Shown here piece after piece: positions 34,718 to 42,671 of a DNA stretch of 64,000 nucleotides. Position numbers and translations under genes: made by a program. The notes under the pieces are model-generated. The model was not told where the DNA came from. It did not search any database and was given only the letters and a program-made list of their open reading frames with translations. The stretch's first letter is position 1, and every line of letters begins with the position of its first letter. The DNA comes from Sporosarcina beigongshangi (GTDB lineage Bacteria; Actinomycetota; Actinomycetes; Actinomycetales; Micrococcaceae), in assembly GCF_016820535.1 (NCBI RefSeq), contig NZ_JADHDY010000011.1, forward strand, positions 1-64,000, read 5' to 3'.

Positions 34718-35566
34718 ATGCCAGAGAAAAACGAGAACACGAACGCCGACCTGGTGCGGGCCCTGGAGCGGCGCAATGGAGTGGCCCGGCGCAAGGACCT
34801 GGTCGCCGCCGGATTCGGTGCCAAGACGATTCAAAGTGCCGTGGCGGCCGGGGCCATTGTTTGCGTTGCGCGCGGATACTTTTCCCTCCCCGCAGCTGAC
34901 GGGACTGAGATTTGGCTCGCCGCCCATCAGGCACGCCGCACCTGCCTGAGCAAGGTGGGTGAGCTCGGGCTGTGGGTTCTGAATGAGCCCCAACAGCTGC
35001 ATGTTGCCGTGGCCCACGGCAGACCGGTTCCTGGTTGTGTCGTCCACAGGGTCAAGGGAAGGCAAACCCTGACGGACATTCTGCGCCAATGCGTCCGGTG
35101 CGGCACCGAGGTCGAAGCGCTTGCACTGTTCGAATCCGCAGTGGTCAAGAAAAACTGCTCCATCAACCACCTCCGGAAGGAATTCAGCGGGAGGGAAGAC
35201 TCGGCCGCCCGGGCCATTGTGGACATGATTGACCCCCAGTCCATGTCCATTGCTGAGACGTGCAGCAGGTACCACCTCCGGAGGGCCGGATACAACGTCC
35301 AGGGCCAGGCCTACATCCGCAATGCGGGCCACCTGGACCTGTTGGTCGACGGGATCCTGGGCCTGGAAATAGACGGGGAGTCGTACCACAACGATGCACA
35401 GGCATGGAAGGAAGACCTCCACAGGGACACCATGTACGTGCTCGAAGGCATGTGGCGGCTGAGGATTCCCGCCGCTGTCGCCCTGTACCACCCTGAGGTG
35501 TTGCTGGCGTGGGTGGAGCAGGCCCTTGGGCGCATCCGCTCGGGACAGCGCCACCAGATGCAGTGA
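34718..35566 (+). CDS. AbiEi-like wHTH plus DUF559-type nuclease-fold protein
   Basis: 282 residues. The N-terminus (about residues 8-55) resembles the AbiEi antitoxin-type winged helix: NADLVRALERRNGVARRKDLVAAGFGAKTIQSAVAAGAIVCVARGYF. The C-terminal 80 residues look like a DUF559/Vsr-like PD-(D/E)XK fold, with LDLLVDGILGLEIDGESYHND followed by an Arg-containing helix. This single-gene architecture is abundant in actinobacteria and of unknown function. There is no AbiEii-type nucleotidyltransferase toxin beside it, so an AbiE system is not supported. The ATG at 34718 is preceded by no strong ribosome binding site. It ends 145 bp before tRNA-Gln. Confidence 0.7.
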   Translation: MPEKNENTNADLVRALERRNGVARRKDLVAAGFGAKTIQSAVAAGAIVCVARGYFSLPAADGTEIWLAAHQARRTCLSKVGELGLWVLNEPQQLHVAVAHGRPVPGCVVHRVKGRQTLTDILRQCVRCGTEVEALALFESAVVKKNCSINHLRKEFSGREDSAARAIVDMIDPQSMSIAETCSRYHLRRAGYNVQGQAYIRNAGHLDLLVDGILGLEIDGESYHNDAQAWKEDLHRDTMYVLEGMWRLRIPAAVALYHPEVLLAWVEQALGRIRSGQRHQMQ

Positions 35567-35670
35567 CTCCACCCAGCAAAGCCGCCGCTGTGACCTTGCC
35601 CACGCGGCACCGCCAAAATTCGCGGCCGGCCCGCGCCCAACTCGCAAAAGTCGCCATCGTCGTGGCACAC

Positions 35671-35676
35671 TATATT
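35671..35676 (+). promoter_or_regulatory. -10 box (TATATT) for tRNA-Gln
   Basis: TATATT lies about 35 nt before the mature tRNA 5' end. A clear -35 hexamer is not visible. Confidence 0.5.
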
Positions 35677-35711
35677 CTCGTGAGCTTCCAGCAACAGCTG
35701 GTGGTGCATGG

Positions 35712-35786
35712 TCCGCCCTGGTGTAATGGCAGCACCCCAGCCTTTGGAGCTGTGGAGTATAGGTTCGAATCCTATGGGCGGAACCA
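35712..35786 (+). tRNA. tRNA-Gln (anticodon TTG)
   Basis: A complete cloverleaf. The acceptor stem TCCGCCC pairs with GGGCGGA; D arm GTGT/GCAC; anticodon loop CTTTGGA gives anticodon TTG, which reads CAA. T arm ATAGG-TTCGAAT-CCTAT, discriminator A and encoded CCA at 35784-35786. The anticodon stem has one non-canonical pair at its outer end. No second copy of the 3' end, as an integrated element would leave, was noticed. Confidence 0.95.
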
Positions 35787-35888
35787 GTTGGCAAGAGCTC
35801 AGGCACCTGTGCCGAGCAGGTACCATGGAATAGTTTCCCATTGCGTACGTTTGAAAACGGACTTGTGTCCGGGCAGGAGTGCCACTTA

Positions 35889-37346
35889 GTGAGCCCCCAA
35901 GACATCCCCACCACCAACCCGGCTGCAGTCATCATCTTGGCGGCAGGCGCCGGCACCAGGATGAAGTCGCGGACACCCAAAATTTTGCACCCCATCGGCG
36001 GCATTTCGATGGTGGGCCACGCGATGGCCGCGGCCCAGGGGCTGGCACCGGAAAAGCTGGCCGTGGTGGTCCGCCACGAACGCGACCTCGTCGCCGCCCA
36101 CATCGCAGCGCTGGACGAGACCGCCATCATCGTGGACCAGGACGAGATCCCCGGCACCGGCCGTGCCGTCCAGCAGGCCCTTGAGGCGCTCGACGCCCAG
36201 GCCCTGGTCGAAGGCACCGTCGTCGTCACCTACGGCGACGTCCCGCTGCTCACCGCTGCACTGCTCTCCGAGCTCGTCGCCACGCACAACGCCGACGGCA
36301 ACGCCGTCACGGTACTCACGGCCGTGCTCGACGACGCCGCGGGCTACGGCCGCATCCTGCGCAACCCCGCCGACGGCACCGTCCGTGGCATCCGCGAGCA
36401 CAAGGACGCCACGGACGAGGAACGCAAGATCCGCGAGATCAACTCCGGCATCTACGCCTTCGACGCCGCCGTGCTGCGCCAGTCACTGAAGTCCGTCACC
36501 ACGGACAACAACCAGGGCGAGATGTACCTCACCGATGTCCTCTCCCTGGCCAGGAACGACGGCGGCCGGGTCGCCGCGGTCTCGACCACCGACCGGTGGC
36601 AGGTGGAAGGCGCCAATGACCGCGTCCAGCTGGCCGCGCTCGGCGCCGAGCACAACCGCCGCATCGTCGACGGCTGGATGCGCGCCGGTGTCTCCATCAT
36701 TGACCCCGCGACCACCTGGATCGACTCCACGGTGGAGCTCGCCGAGGACGTCACCATCCTGCCCGGCACCCAGCTGCACGGCACCACCAGGGTGGCGCGC
36801 GACGCCGTCGTTGGTCCCGACTCCACGCTCACCGACGTCCAGATCGCCGAAGGCGCCGAGGTCACCCGCACCCACGGCTCGGGCGCCGTCATCGGCGAGG
36901 GCGCCCACGTCGGCCCCTTCACCTACCTGCGCCCCGGCACCGTGCTCGGCGCGGACGGCAAGATTGGCGCGTTCTACGAGACAAAGAACGTGACCATTGG
37001 CCGCGGCTCCAAGCTCAGCCACCTGGGCTACGCGGGCGATGCCGAGATCGGCGAGGACACCAACATCGGCTGCGGCAACATCACGGCCAACTTCGACGGC
37101 GTGAACAAGCACCGCACCGTGATCGGCTCGGGCGTGCGCACCGGCTCCAACACCGTCTTTGTGGCACCCGTGACCGTGGGCGACGGTGCCTTCACCGGTG
37201 CCGGCGCGATTGTCCGCAAGGACGTTCCGGCCGGCGCGCTGACGCTGACCGTGGCCCCGCAGCGCAACGCCGAGGGCTGGACCGTGGCGAACCGGCCAGG
37301 CAGCATCCCCGCCCAGGCAGCCACCGCCGCCGACACCGGCAACTAA
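35889..37346 (+). CDS. glmU: bifunctional UDP-GlcNAc pyrophosphorylase / glucosamine-1-phosphate N-acetyltransferase
   Basis: 485 residues. It makes UDP-GlcNAc in two steps (acetylation, then uridylylation) for peptidoglycan and, here, probably for EPS amino sugars. The N-terminal nucleotidyltransferase has AAVIILAAGAGTRMKSRTPK and VTYGDVPLL. The C-terminal left-handed beta-helix has hexapeptide repeats (ILPGTQLHGTTRVARDAVVGPDS region) and GAFYETKNVTIGRGSKLSHLGYAGDAEIG with acetyl-CoA-site residues. GTG at 35889 with GGAG upstream; the frame extends to 35841 without ribosome binding site. First of the conserved glmU-prs-rplY-pth series. Confidence 0.97.
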   Translation: MSPQDIPTTNPAAVIILAAGAGTRMKSRTPKILHPIGGISMVGHAMAAAQGLAPEKLAVVVRHERDLVAAHIAALDETAIIVDQDEIPGTGRAVQQALEALDAQALVEGTVVVTYGDVPLLTAALLSELVATHNADGNAVTVLTAVLDDAAGYGRILRNPADGTVRGIREHKDATDEERKIREINSGIYAFDAAVLRQSLKSVTTDNNQGEMYLTDVLSLARNDGGRVAAVSTTDRWQVEGANDRVQLAALGAEHNRRIVDGWMRAGVSIIDPATTWIDSTVELAEDVTILPGTQLHGTTRVARDAVVGPDSTLTDVQIAEGAEVTRTHGSGAVIGEGAHVGPFTYLRPGTVLGADGKIGAFYETKNVTIGRGSKLSHLGYAGDAEIGEDTNIGCGNITANFDGVNKHRTVIGSGVRTGSNTVFVAPVTVGDGAFTGAGAIVRKDVPAGALTLTVAPQRNAEGWTVANRPGSIPAQAATAADTGN

Positions 37347-37384
37347 AACTTCTCACCGACCCCACCACTGCGAGAAAGAAAATC

Positions 37385-38365
37385 ATGAGCGAACTAAGCC
37401 ACAACGTCGACAAAAAGCTGGTGCTGGCTAGCGGCCGGGCGCACCCCGAGCTGGCTGAGGAAGTGGCGCGCTGCCTGGGCACCGAGCTGCTGCCCATGTC
37501 GGCCTACGACTTCGCCAACGGTGAGATCTACGTCCGCTCCGGTGAGAGCGTGCGCGGCAAGGAAGTCTTCATCATCCAGGCCCACCCGGCCCCGCTGAAC
37601 AACTGGCTCATGGAGCAGCTCATCATGGTTGACTCCATGAAGCGCGCCTCCGCCCGCCGCATCACCGTGGTGGCACCGTTCTACCCGTACTCGCGCCAGG
37701 ACAAGAAGGGCCGCGGCCGCGAGCCCATCTCCGCCCGCCTCGTCGCCGACCTCTACAAGACCGCCGGCGCCGACCGCATCATGAGCGTCGACCTGCACAC
37801 CGCGCAGATCCAAGGCTTCTTTGACGGCCCCGTGGACCACCTGTTCGCCATCCCGCTGCTGGCCGAGCACATCCGCTCCATCGTTGGGAACGACGACGTC
37901 ACTGTCGTTTCGCCCGACACCGGCCGCGTGCGCGTGGCTGAGCAGTGGGCCGAGCGCCTGGGCGGTGCGCCGCTGGCCTTCGTGCACAAGTCGCGCGACC
38001 TCACGGTTCCCAACCAGGCCGTTTCCAAGACGGTTGTGGGCCAGGTCCAGGGACGCACCTGCGTGCTCATCGATGACATGATCGACACCGGCGGAACCAT
38101 TGCCGGCGCCGTTCGCGTCCTCAAGGATGCCGGCGCCAAGGATGTCATCATTGCCGCCACACACGCCGTGTTCTCCGACCCCGCCGCCGAGCGCCTTGCC
38201 AACTGCGGCGCCCGCGAAGTGGTCGTCACCGACACGCTGCCCATCCCGGAAGAGAAGCGCTTCGGAACCCTGACGGTGCTCTCCATCGCACCCCTGCTGG
38301 CCCGCGCCATCAAGGAAGTCTTCGAGGACGGCTCCGTCACTTCATTGTTCGACGGCGATGCCTAG
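37385..38365 (+). CDS. prs: ribose-phosphate diphosphokinase (PRPP synthetase)
   Basis: 326 residues. It transfers pyrophosphate from ATP to ribose 5-phosphate to give PRPP for nucleotide, His and Trp synthesis. The PRPP-binding signature VLIDDMIDTGGTIAGA near residue 229, the class-I DLHTAQIQGFFDGPVDHL metal-binding segment and the flexible-loop region YSRQDKKGRGREPISARL are present. 38 bp after glmU with an A-rich purine leader; classical operon with it. Confidence 0.97.
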   Translation: MSELSHNVDKKLVLASGRAHPELAEEVARCLGTELLPMSAYDFANGEIYVRSGESVRGKEVFIIQAHPAPLNNWLMEQLIMVDSMKRASARRITVVAPFYPYSRQDKKGRGREPISARLVADLYKTAGADRIMSVDLHTAQIQGFFDGPVDHLFAIPLLAEHIRSIVGNDDVTVVSPDTGRVRVAEQWAERLGGAPLAFVHKSRDLTVPNQAVSKTVVGQVQGRTCVLIDDMIDTGGTIAGAVRVLKDAGAKDVIIAATHAVFSDPAAERLANCGAREVVVTDTLPIPEEKRFGTLTVLSIAPLLARAIKEVFEDGSVTSLFDGDA

Positions 38366-38378
38366 GCTTTAGCTTGTT

Positions 38379-38396
38379 CCGGCGCCTTGGCGCCGG
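38379..38396 (+). terminator. hairpin after prs
   Basis: CCGGCGCC-TT-GGCGCCGG, an 8-bp perfect stem 14 bp after the prs stop. The loop is only 2 nt and there is no T-run, so it may be part of a double structure with the next hairpin. Confidence 0.5.
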
Positions 38397-38409
38397 CCCA
38401 GTTTGGCCG

Positions 38410-38439
38410 ACGGCCGCTTCCCCACCGGGAGGCGGCCGT
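38410..38439 (+). terminator. second hairpin after prs, with T tail
   Basis: ACGGCCGC, mismatch, TCCC, loop CACC, GGGA, mismatch, GCGGCCGT, followed by TT. This is the better candidate for the glmU-prs terminator. Confidence 0.65.
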
Positions 38440-38554
38440 TTGGCATTGGGGTGGAAATTCGGCGCAGGGACCGGGCCGATCCGGCCACGGCCCCGGCGCA
38501 CTCCCCGGGGCGGCCCAACCCATGCCGGCGGTCAGCCGGCCGCGCCCGTTCTGC

Positions 38555-38620
38555 TAAACTTGTCCAGTAAACCTTGGCGAGGGACCTGAGCAACAACGGG
38601 TCCGTGATCGACTGGGTCCC
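38555..38620 (+). promoter_or_regulatory. -10 box and leader with alternative hairpins before rplY
   Basis: TAAACT at 38555-38560 fits a -10 box. The long leader downstream contains GGGACC (38581), which can pair either with GGGTCC (38598-38603) or with GGGTCCC (38614-38620). The two pairings exclude each other, as in an attenuator or protein-binding leader. Whether L25 or another factor acts here is unknown. Confidence 0.35.
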
Positions 38621-38696
38621 ACAGCTCCGTAACTTTGGTGATGGATTGTGTTGACCTGTTTAGTCCACGCCCACCACAGAAGAAGGAGCTATTTTT

Positions 38697-39269
38697 ATGT
38701 CTGATTTGAAGCTGACCGGCGAAGCCCGCAACGAGTTCGGCAAGGGCGCGGCACGCCGCATCCGCCGTGCCAAGCAGATCCCCGTGGTCATCTACGGCCA
38801 CGGCGCAGCCCCCCTGCACCTGGTCCTGCCGGAGCGCGAGACCGTCCGCGCGATCCGCGGCGCCAACGCACTGCTCACCATCACCCTCGACGGCGAAGAG
38901 CACCTCGCCCTGGTGAAGGACGTCCAGCGCGACCCCGTACTGCAGATCGTTGAGCACATCGACCTCCTGACCGTCCGCAAGGGCGAGAAGGTCATCGTTG
39001 ACGTTCCCGTGGTCCTCGTGGGCGAGCCCGCACCGGCCACCGTTGTCAACCAGGAAGAAGTTGTTGTCAGCCTCTCCGCAGACGCCACCAACGTTCCGGC
39101 CCACATTGAGGTCAGCGTTGCAGGCCTCGGTGCCGGCCAGCACGTCCTCGCAGGCGACCTCGTCCTGCCTGCAGGCGTCGAGCTCGTCACCGAAGCCGAC
39201 CTGCTCATCGTCCACTTCGCCGAGCCGGTTGTCGCTGCCGAGGCTGAAGAAGAAGCAGCAGCTGAGTAA
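38697..39269 (+). CDS. rplY: 50S ribosomal protein L25/general stress protein Ctc
   Basis: 190 residues. It binds 5S rRNA. The two-domain Ctc/TL5 form: N-terminal L25 domain to about residue 92 (MSDLKLTGEARNEFGKGAAR), a beta-rich C-terminal domain with VPVVLVGEPAPATVVNQEEV, and an acidic Ala/Glu tail. AGAAGGAGCT gives a strong ribosome binding site 6 nt before the ATG. Own promoter in a 331-bp gap that otherwise holds the prs terminators and the leader described separately. Its stop is 8 bp before pth. Confidence 0.96.
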   Translation: MSDLKLTGEARNEFGKGAARRIRRAKQIPVVIYGHGAAPLHLVLPERETVRAIRGANALLTITLDGEEHLALVKDVQRDPVLQIVEHIDLLTVRKGEKVIVDVPVVLVGEPAPATVVNQEEVVVSLSADATNVPAHIEVSVAGLGAGQHVLAGDLVLPAGVELVTEADLLIVHFAEPVVAAEAEEEAAAE

Positions 39270-39277
39270 TCTCACAC

Positions 39278-39850
39278 ATGAGTGACACTTGGCTTGTAGT
39301 CGGGCTCGGGAATCCCGGGCCCGGCTACAGCCGCAACAGGCACAATATTGGCTACATGGTGGTTGAGGAACTTGCCTCCCGCCTCGGGGCCACATTCAAG
39401 ACCCACAAAGCCAAGGCACTCGTCGCCACCGGCCGCCTGTCTGCCGGCGGGCACAAACTGATCCTGGCCAAACCCACCGTCTTCATGAACCTCAACGGAG
39501 GTCCGACGGCGGCACTCGCCAAGTTTTACAACCTCCCGGCAGCCAATGTCATCGCCGTCCATGACGAGATCGACATCCCCTTTGACACGGTCAAGCTCAA
39601 GCTGGGCGGGGGAGAAGGCGGCCACAACGGCCTGCGCGACATCTCCCGGACACTTGGCACGAAGGACTATTACCGGGTGCGGGCCGGCGTGGGCCGCCCG
39701 CCGGGGCGCGCCGATGCCGCCAGCCACGTGCTGCGGGATTTCTCCACCGCAGAGAACAAGGAGCTGCCGTTCCTGATCGACAATGCGGCCGATGCCGTGG
39801 AACTGCTGGTCAGCGACGGACTCGCCGCGGCACAGGACAAATTCCACTAA
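39278..39850 (+). CDS. pth: peptidyl-tRNA hydrolase
   Basis: 190 residues. It frees tRNA from peptidyl-tRNAs dropped by ribosomes. The N-terminal GLGNPGPGYSRNRHNIGYMVVEEL holds the catalytic His22; HDEIDIPFDTVKLKLGGGEGGHNGLRDI gives the conserved Asp and substrate loop. Length is normal. It overlaps nothing and is 8 bp from rplY, so the two are co-transcribed. Confidence 0.97.
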   Translation: MSDTWLVVGLGNPGPGYSRNRHNIGYMVVEELASRLGATFKTHKAKALVATGRLSAGGHKLILAKPTVFMNLNGGPTAALAKFYNLPAANVIAVHDEIDIPFDTVKLKLGGGEGGHNGLRDISRTLGTKDYYRVRAGVGRPPGRADAASHVLRDFSTAENKELPFLIDNAADAVELLVSDGLAAAQDKFH

Positions 39851-39886
39851 CCACCAAATCCCTGCATTTAACACCACAATCGCTGT

Positions 39887-39892
39887 TAGAAT
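39887..39892 (+). promoter_or_regulatory. -10 box (TAGAAT) before the first LuxR-type regulator
   Basis: TAGAAT lies 64 nt before the ATG at 39957, within a 106-bp gap of lower GC content. No good -35 was seen, which would fit an activator-dependent promoter. Confidence 0.35.
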
Positions 39893-39956
39893 CACCGTAG
39901 GCCACACCTGTTTGAGCTGATTCACGGGTATGCCGTGGCCCAGAGGGTGACTACGT

Positions 39957-42671
39957 ATGACGAATGTGTGGGGATTGGCCGCATCGCAACGACTCTCACA
40001 GAGAGAGTCGCGGTCGCAACGGCGGGCACTGGGTGCAGGTGAACGGCGTCAATGGTCTTCACTGGTGCGCCAGGGCGACATCGAAATCGTCCAGGCACAC
40101 CTGGCCGACCCGTTGCTCCATGGTGCTGTCATTCTGGGCCCCCGCGGCGTGGGAAAGACCACGCTGGCCCGCAACGTTGCCCGCCGCATCGGTGAAAAAA
40201 CCCACGTCGTCAATCTTTTTGGCACAGGCGCGCCAAGTGATGTCCCGTATGCCATTTTCCCCGTGCAGCTGGCCCGGCTGAATGCCATCCAGAGCGAAAG
40301 CCCGGCAGCCATCCTCGGTTCCCTCGTGGAGCAGATCATGCAGGAGGCCAACGGCCGCCCCATTGTGCTGAAACTGGACGAGCTTCCCGGCATCGACACC
40401 CTCAGCATGGGCGTGCTCATGCACCTGGTGCTGAGCGGGCGGGCCAAGCTGCTGGTGGCTGCACGCACCATTGCCGACCTGCCCGAGGATCTCGCCTGGA
40501 TGATCAAGGACGGCTTGCTCGCCCAGCAGCGGCTGGCGCCGTTTTCACGGGCGGAGGTGCGCGACCTCCTGTCCAAGGCGCTCGACGGACCGGTCGCGGA
40601 GTCCGTGGTGGTCCAGCTGTTTTCATTGAGCGCCGGAAACCCCCTCGTGCTGCAGGCGCTGGTGCATGAATACATGAGCAGCGGTGCCCTTAAATCGAAC
40701 GACGGCGTCTGGGTGCCGGCCGGGCCGTTTGGCCAATTCTCGGATGACGTCCTGCTGGAGCTGGTGGAGTCGCGGCTGGCGCGCGAGACCCTGCAGGTGC
40801 GCACGGACATTGAAAAGTTCTCCCTGCTGAAGGAAGTGTCCCTGGCCATGGCCATCCAGGTGCTTGGCGCCGAGGCCGTCACCTCGCTGGAGGAGCGTGG
40901 TTTGGTGGTGATCGCCGCGGACCGGCGCAAGTCCGTGACCTTTGCCGAGCCCTATCTGGGGGAGACCATCCGCAACCAGATGAGCCCGCAGCAGAAGGCG
41001 GCCTATTTCCAGGAACTTGCCTCGGCGCTGTCGCTTGACGCGGAGACCATGAGTTCGCAGGAACTGCTGATCTTTGCCAGCTGGCTCAACGAAGCCGGCA
41101 TGGTCATGGAGCCGGATGTGGCAATCGCCGCCGCCCAGGCTGCCCTGCTGCTGTTTGACCCCCAGTTGGCGCTGGCCTGCGCCAACCATGTGCCGCCCGA
41201 CCACCCGCTCGCCGTTGCCGCGGCACAAAAGCGCAGCCGTGCCCATTACGCCATGGCCAGCTACGGCAAGGCCGCGGCCGTCCTGGAAACGTTCCCGCCC
41301 CAAGTCCTGGACGCCCTGACACCGCCGGAATACGCGTCGTGGGCCTTGGACCTGGTCGTCTCACTGGTGTGGCAGCCTGACGCCATGCCGCGCATCCACA
41401 AGATCTTGGACCAGGTCTGGGACAGGGTCCAACAGGCCACGGGCACGGACCGCGCCGAGGCGGAAAAGTCCTACAACCTGGCCCGCTTTGAGGTTGCCGT
41501 CAACCGTGGCGAATTCGCCAAGGTCATCCACGACCTAAAGATCGCCAGCAAGGACCCCTCCGACCGCAGCTACCGGCTGAACAGCGCCTCCCTGCTCACC
41601 ATGGCCCTGGCCGCCACCGGCCACGAGCGCGACGCCGTGCAACTCTCGGAGACGATCGACGCCGAGGTCGCCCGCCACAACGTCGTGGTGCGGATGCACG
41701 ACTGGCACCTGTACGGGCGCATCGTGGCACTGACCTGGAGCGGCCAGTGGCGCCGCGCCGAACGCGAGCTGCAGCAGGCCATCGAATTTTCCAACAGTTC
41801 CCTGCACTACCGGGGCGGGGCGCTGGAAATGTCGCTCGGCATCGTCTACGCCTCCGCAGGCATGGACATCGAGGCGGCGGAGATCCTCCTGTGCTCCGCG
41901 GCCCAGCTGGAGGTCAGGGACACCTACACCGGGCTTGAACTGGTCTATTCAGTGCTGGCCTGCGTCTACGCGCGGCTCGGGGACCCCGACCACGGCTGGC
42001 GGTACCTGGCCATGGCCCGGGCCGCCGGCCCGCACGTCACCTGGGTCAACCGGAGCCTGGCGGACTACTACCAGGCGCTGGCAGCGCTGGCGCTGGGCGA
42101 CGACGGCGCCGTCGAGCAGCTGACCCGCCTGGCCGCGGCCGCCTTTGCGGACGGCAACACCACCCCGGCAGCCGCCATCCTGGCCAGCGCGGTCACCGCA
42201 GGTGCCACGGACCAGTACGAACTCCTGGACCAGGCGGCGCAATGCTGCCAGGGCCCGCTGGCGTCGGCCGGCAGGCTGCTGGCCCGGGCCGCCGTCGAGG
42301 GCAGCGCCCAGCTGGCCCTGGACGCAGGCGAGCACGCCCAGGAAATCGAACTCACGGAGCTGGCGCGCCACGCCAACGAGCTTGCGCTCAAGCTGGCCAA
42401 GGCCGCAGGCGATGCCCGGCTGCAGCGCGAGGCCAAGAACCGCCTGCGCGGGGTGGCCTCGGACGGGCAGCAGGAGCTGGCGCCGGGCGTTGTGCCGCTG
42501 ACGCCGCGCGAACTGCAGGTGGCCAGGCTGGCCATCCGGGGCATGGGCAACAGGGACATCGCCACCAAGATCGGCGTCTCGGTGCGCACCGTCGAGGGAC
42601 ACCTCTACCAGGTGTTCGCCAAGCTGGGCATCACCTCCCGCACCGACCTTGAAAAGTGGGTCCACCTGTGA
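39957..42671 (+). CDS. LAL-type LuxR family transcriptional regulator (STAND ATPase), intact P-loop
   Basis: 904 residues, a large ATP-binding LuxR (MalT-like) regulator. Walker [16 protein letters not shown] with Lys67; Walker B-like [12 protein letters not shown] near residue 140; winged-helix and then TPR-like helical repeats from about 330 to 830 that would sense a ligand. The C-terminal HTH (residues about 842-904) is [52 protein letters not shown] lies 8-9 nt before the ATG. It overlaps the second regulator (GTGA) and precedes the EPS locus, which is a likely target. Confidence 0.88.
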   Translation: MTNVWGLAASQRLSQRESRSQRRALGAGERRQWSSLVRQGDIEIVQAHLADPLLHGAVILGPRGVGKTTLARNVARRIGEKTHVVNLFGTGAPSDVPYAIFPVQLARLNAIQSESPAAILGSLVEQIMQEANGRPIVLKLDELPGIDTLSMGVLMHLVLSGRAKLLVAARTIADLPEDLAWMIKDGLLAQQRLAPFSRAEVRDLLSKALDGPVAESVVVQLFSLSAGNPLVLQALVHEYMSSGALKSNDGVWVPAGPFGQFSDDVLLELVESRLARETLQVRTDIEKFSLLKEVSLAMAIQVLGAEAVTSLEERGLVVIAADRRKSVTFAEPYLGETIRNQMSPQQKAAYFQELASALSLDAETMSSQELLIFASWLNEAGMVMEPDVAIAAAQAALLLFDPQLALACANHVPPDHPLAVAAAQKRSRAHYAMASYGKAAAVLETFPPQVLDALTPPEYASWALDLVVSLVWQPDAMPRIHKILDQVWDRVQQATGTDRAEAEKSYNLARFEVAVNRGEFAKVIHDLKIASKDPSDRSYRLNSASLLTMALAATGHERDAVQLSETIDAEVARHNVVVRMHDWHLYGRIVALTWSGQWRRAERELQQAIEFSNSSLHYRGGALEMSLGIVYASAGMDIEAAEILLCSAAQLEVRDTYTGLELVYSVLACVYARLGDPDHGWRYLAMARAAGPHVTWVNRSLADYYQALAALALGDDGAVEQLTRLAAAAFADGNTTPAAAILASAVTAGATDQYELLDQAAQCCQGPLASAGRLLARAAVEGSAQLALDAGEHAQEIELTELARHANELALKLAKAAGDARLQREAKNRLRGVASDGQQELAPGVVPLTPRELQVARLAIRGMGNRDIATKIGVSVRTVEGHLYQVFAKLGITSRTDLEKWVHL

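Noticed and set aside
34718-35786. Integrated element at tRNA-Gln with attachment sites, or an AbiE toxin-antitoxin pair
   Set aside because: No second copy of the tRNA 3' end, no integrase, and no AbiEii-type toxin gene was found nearby.
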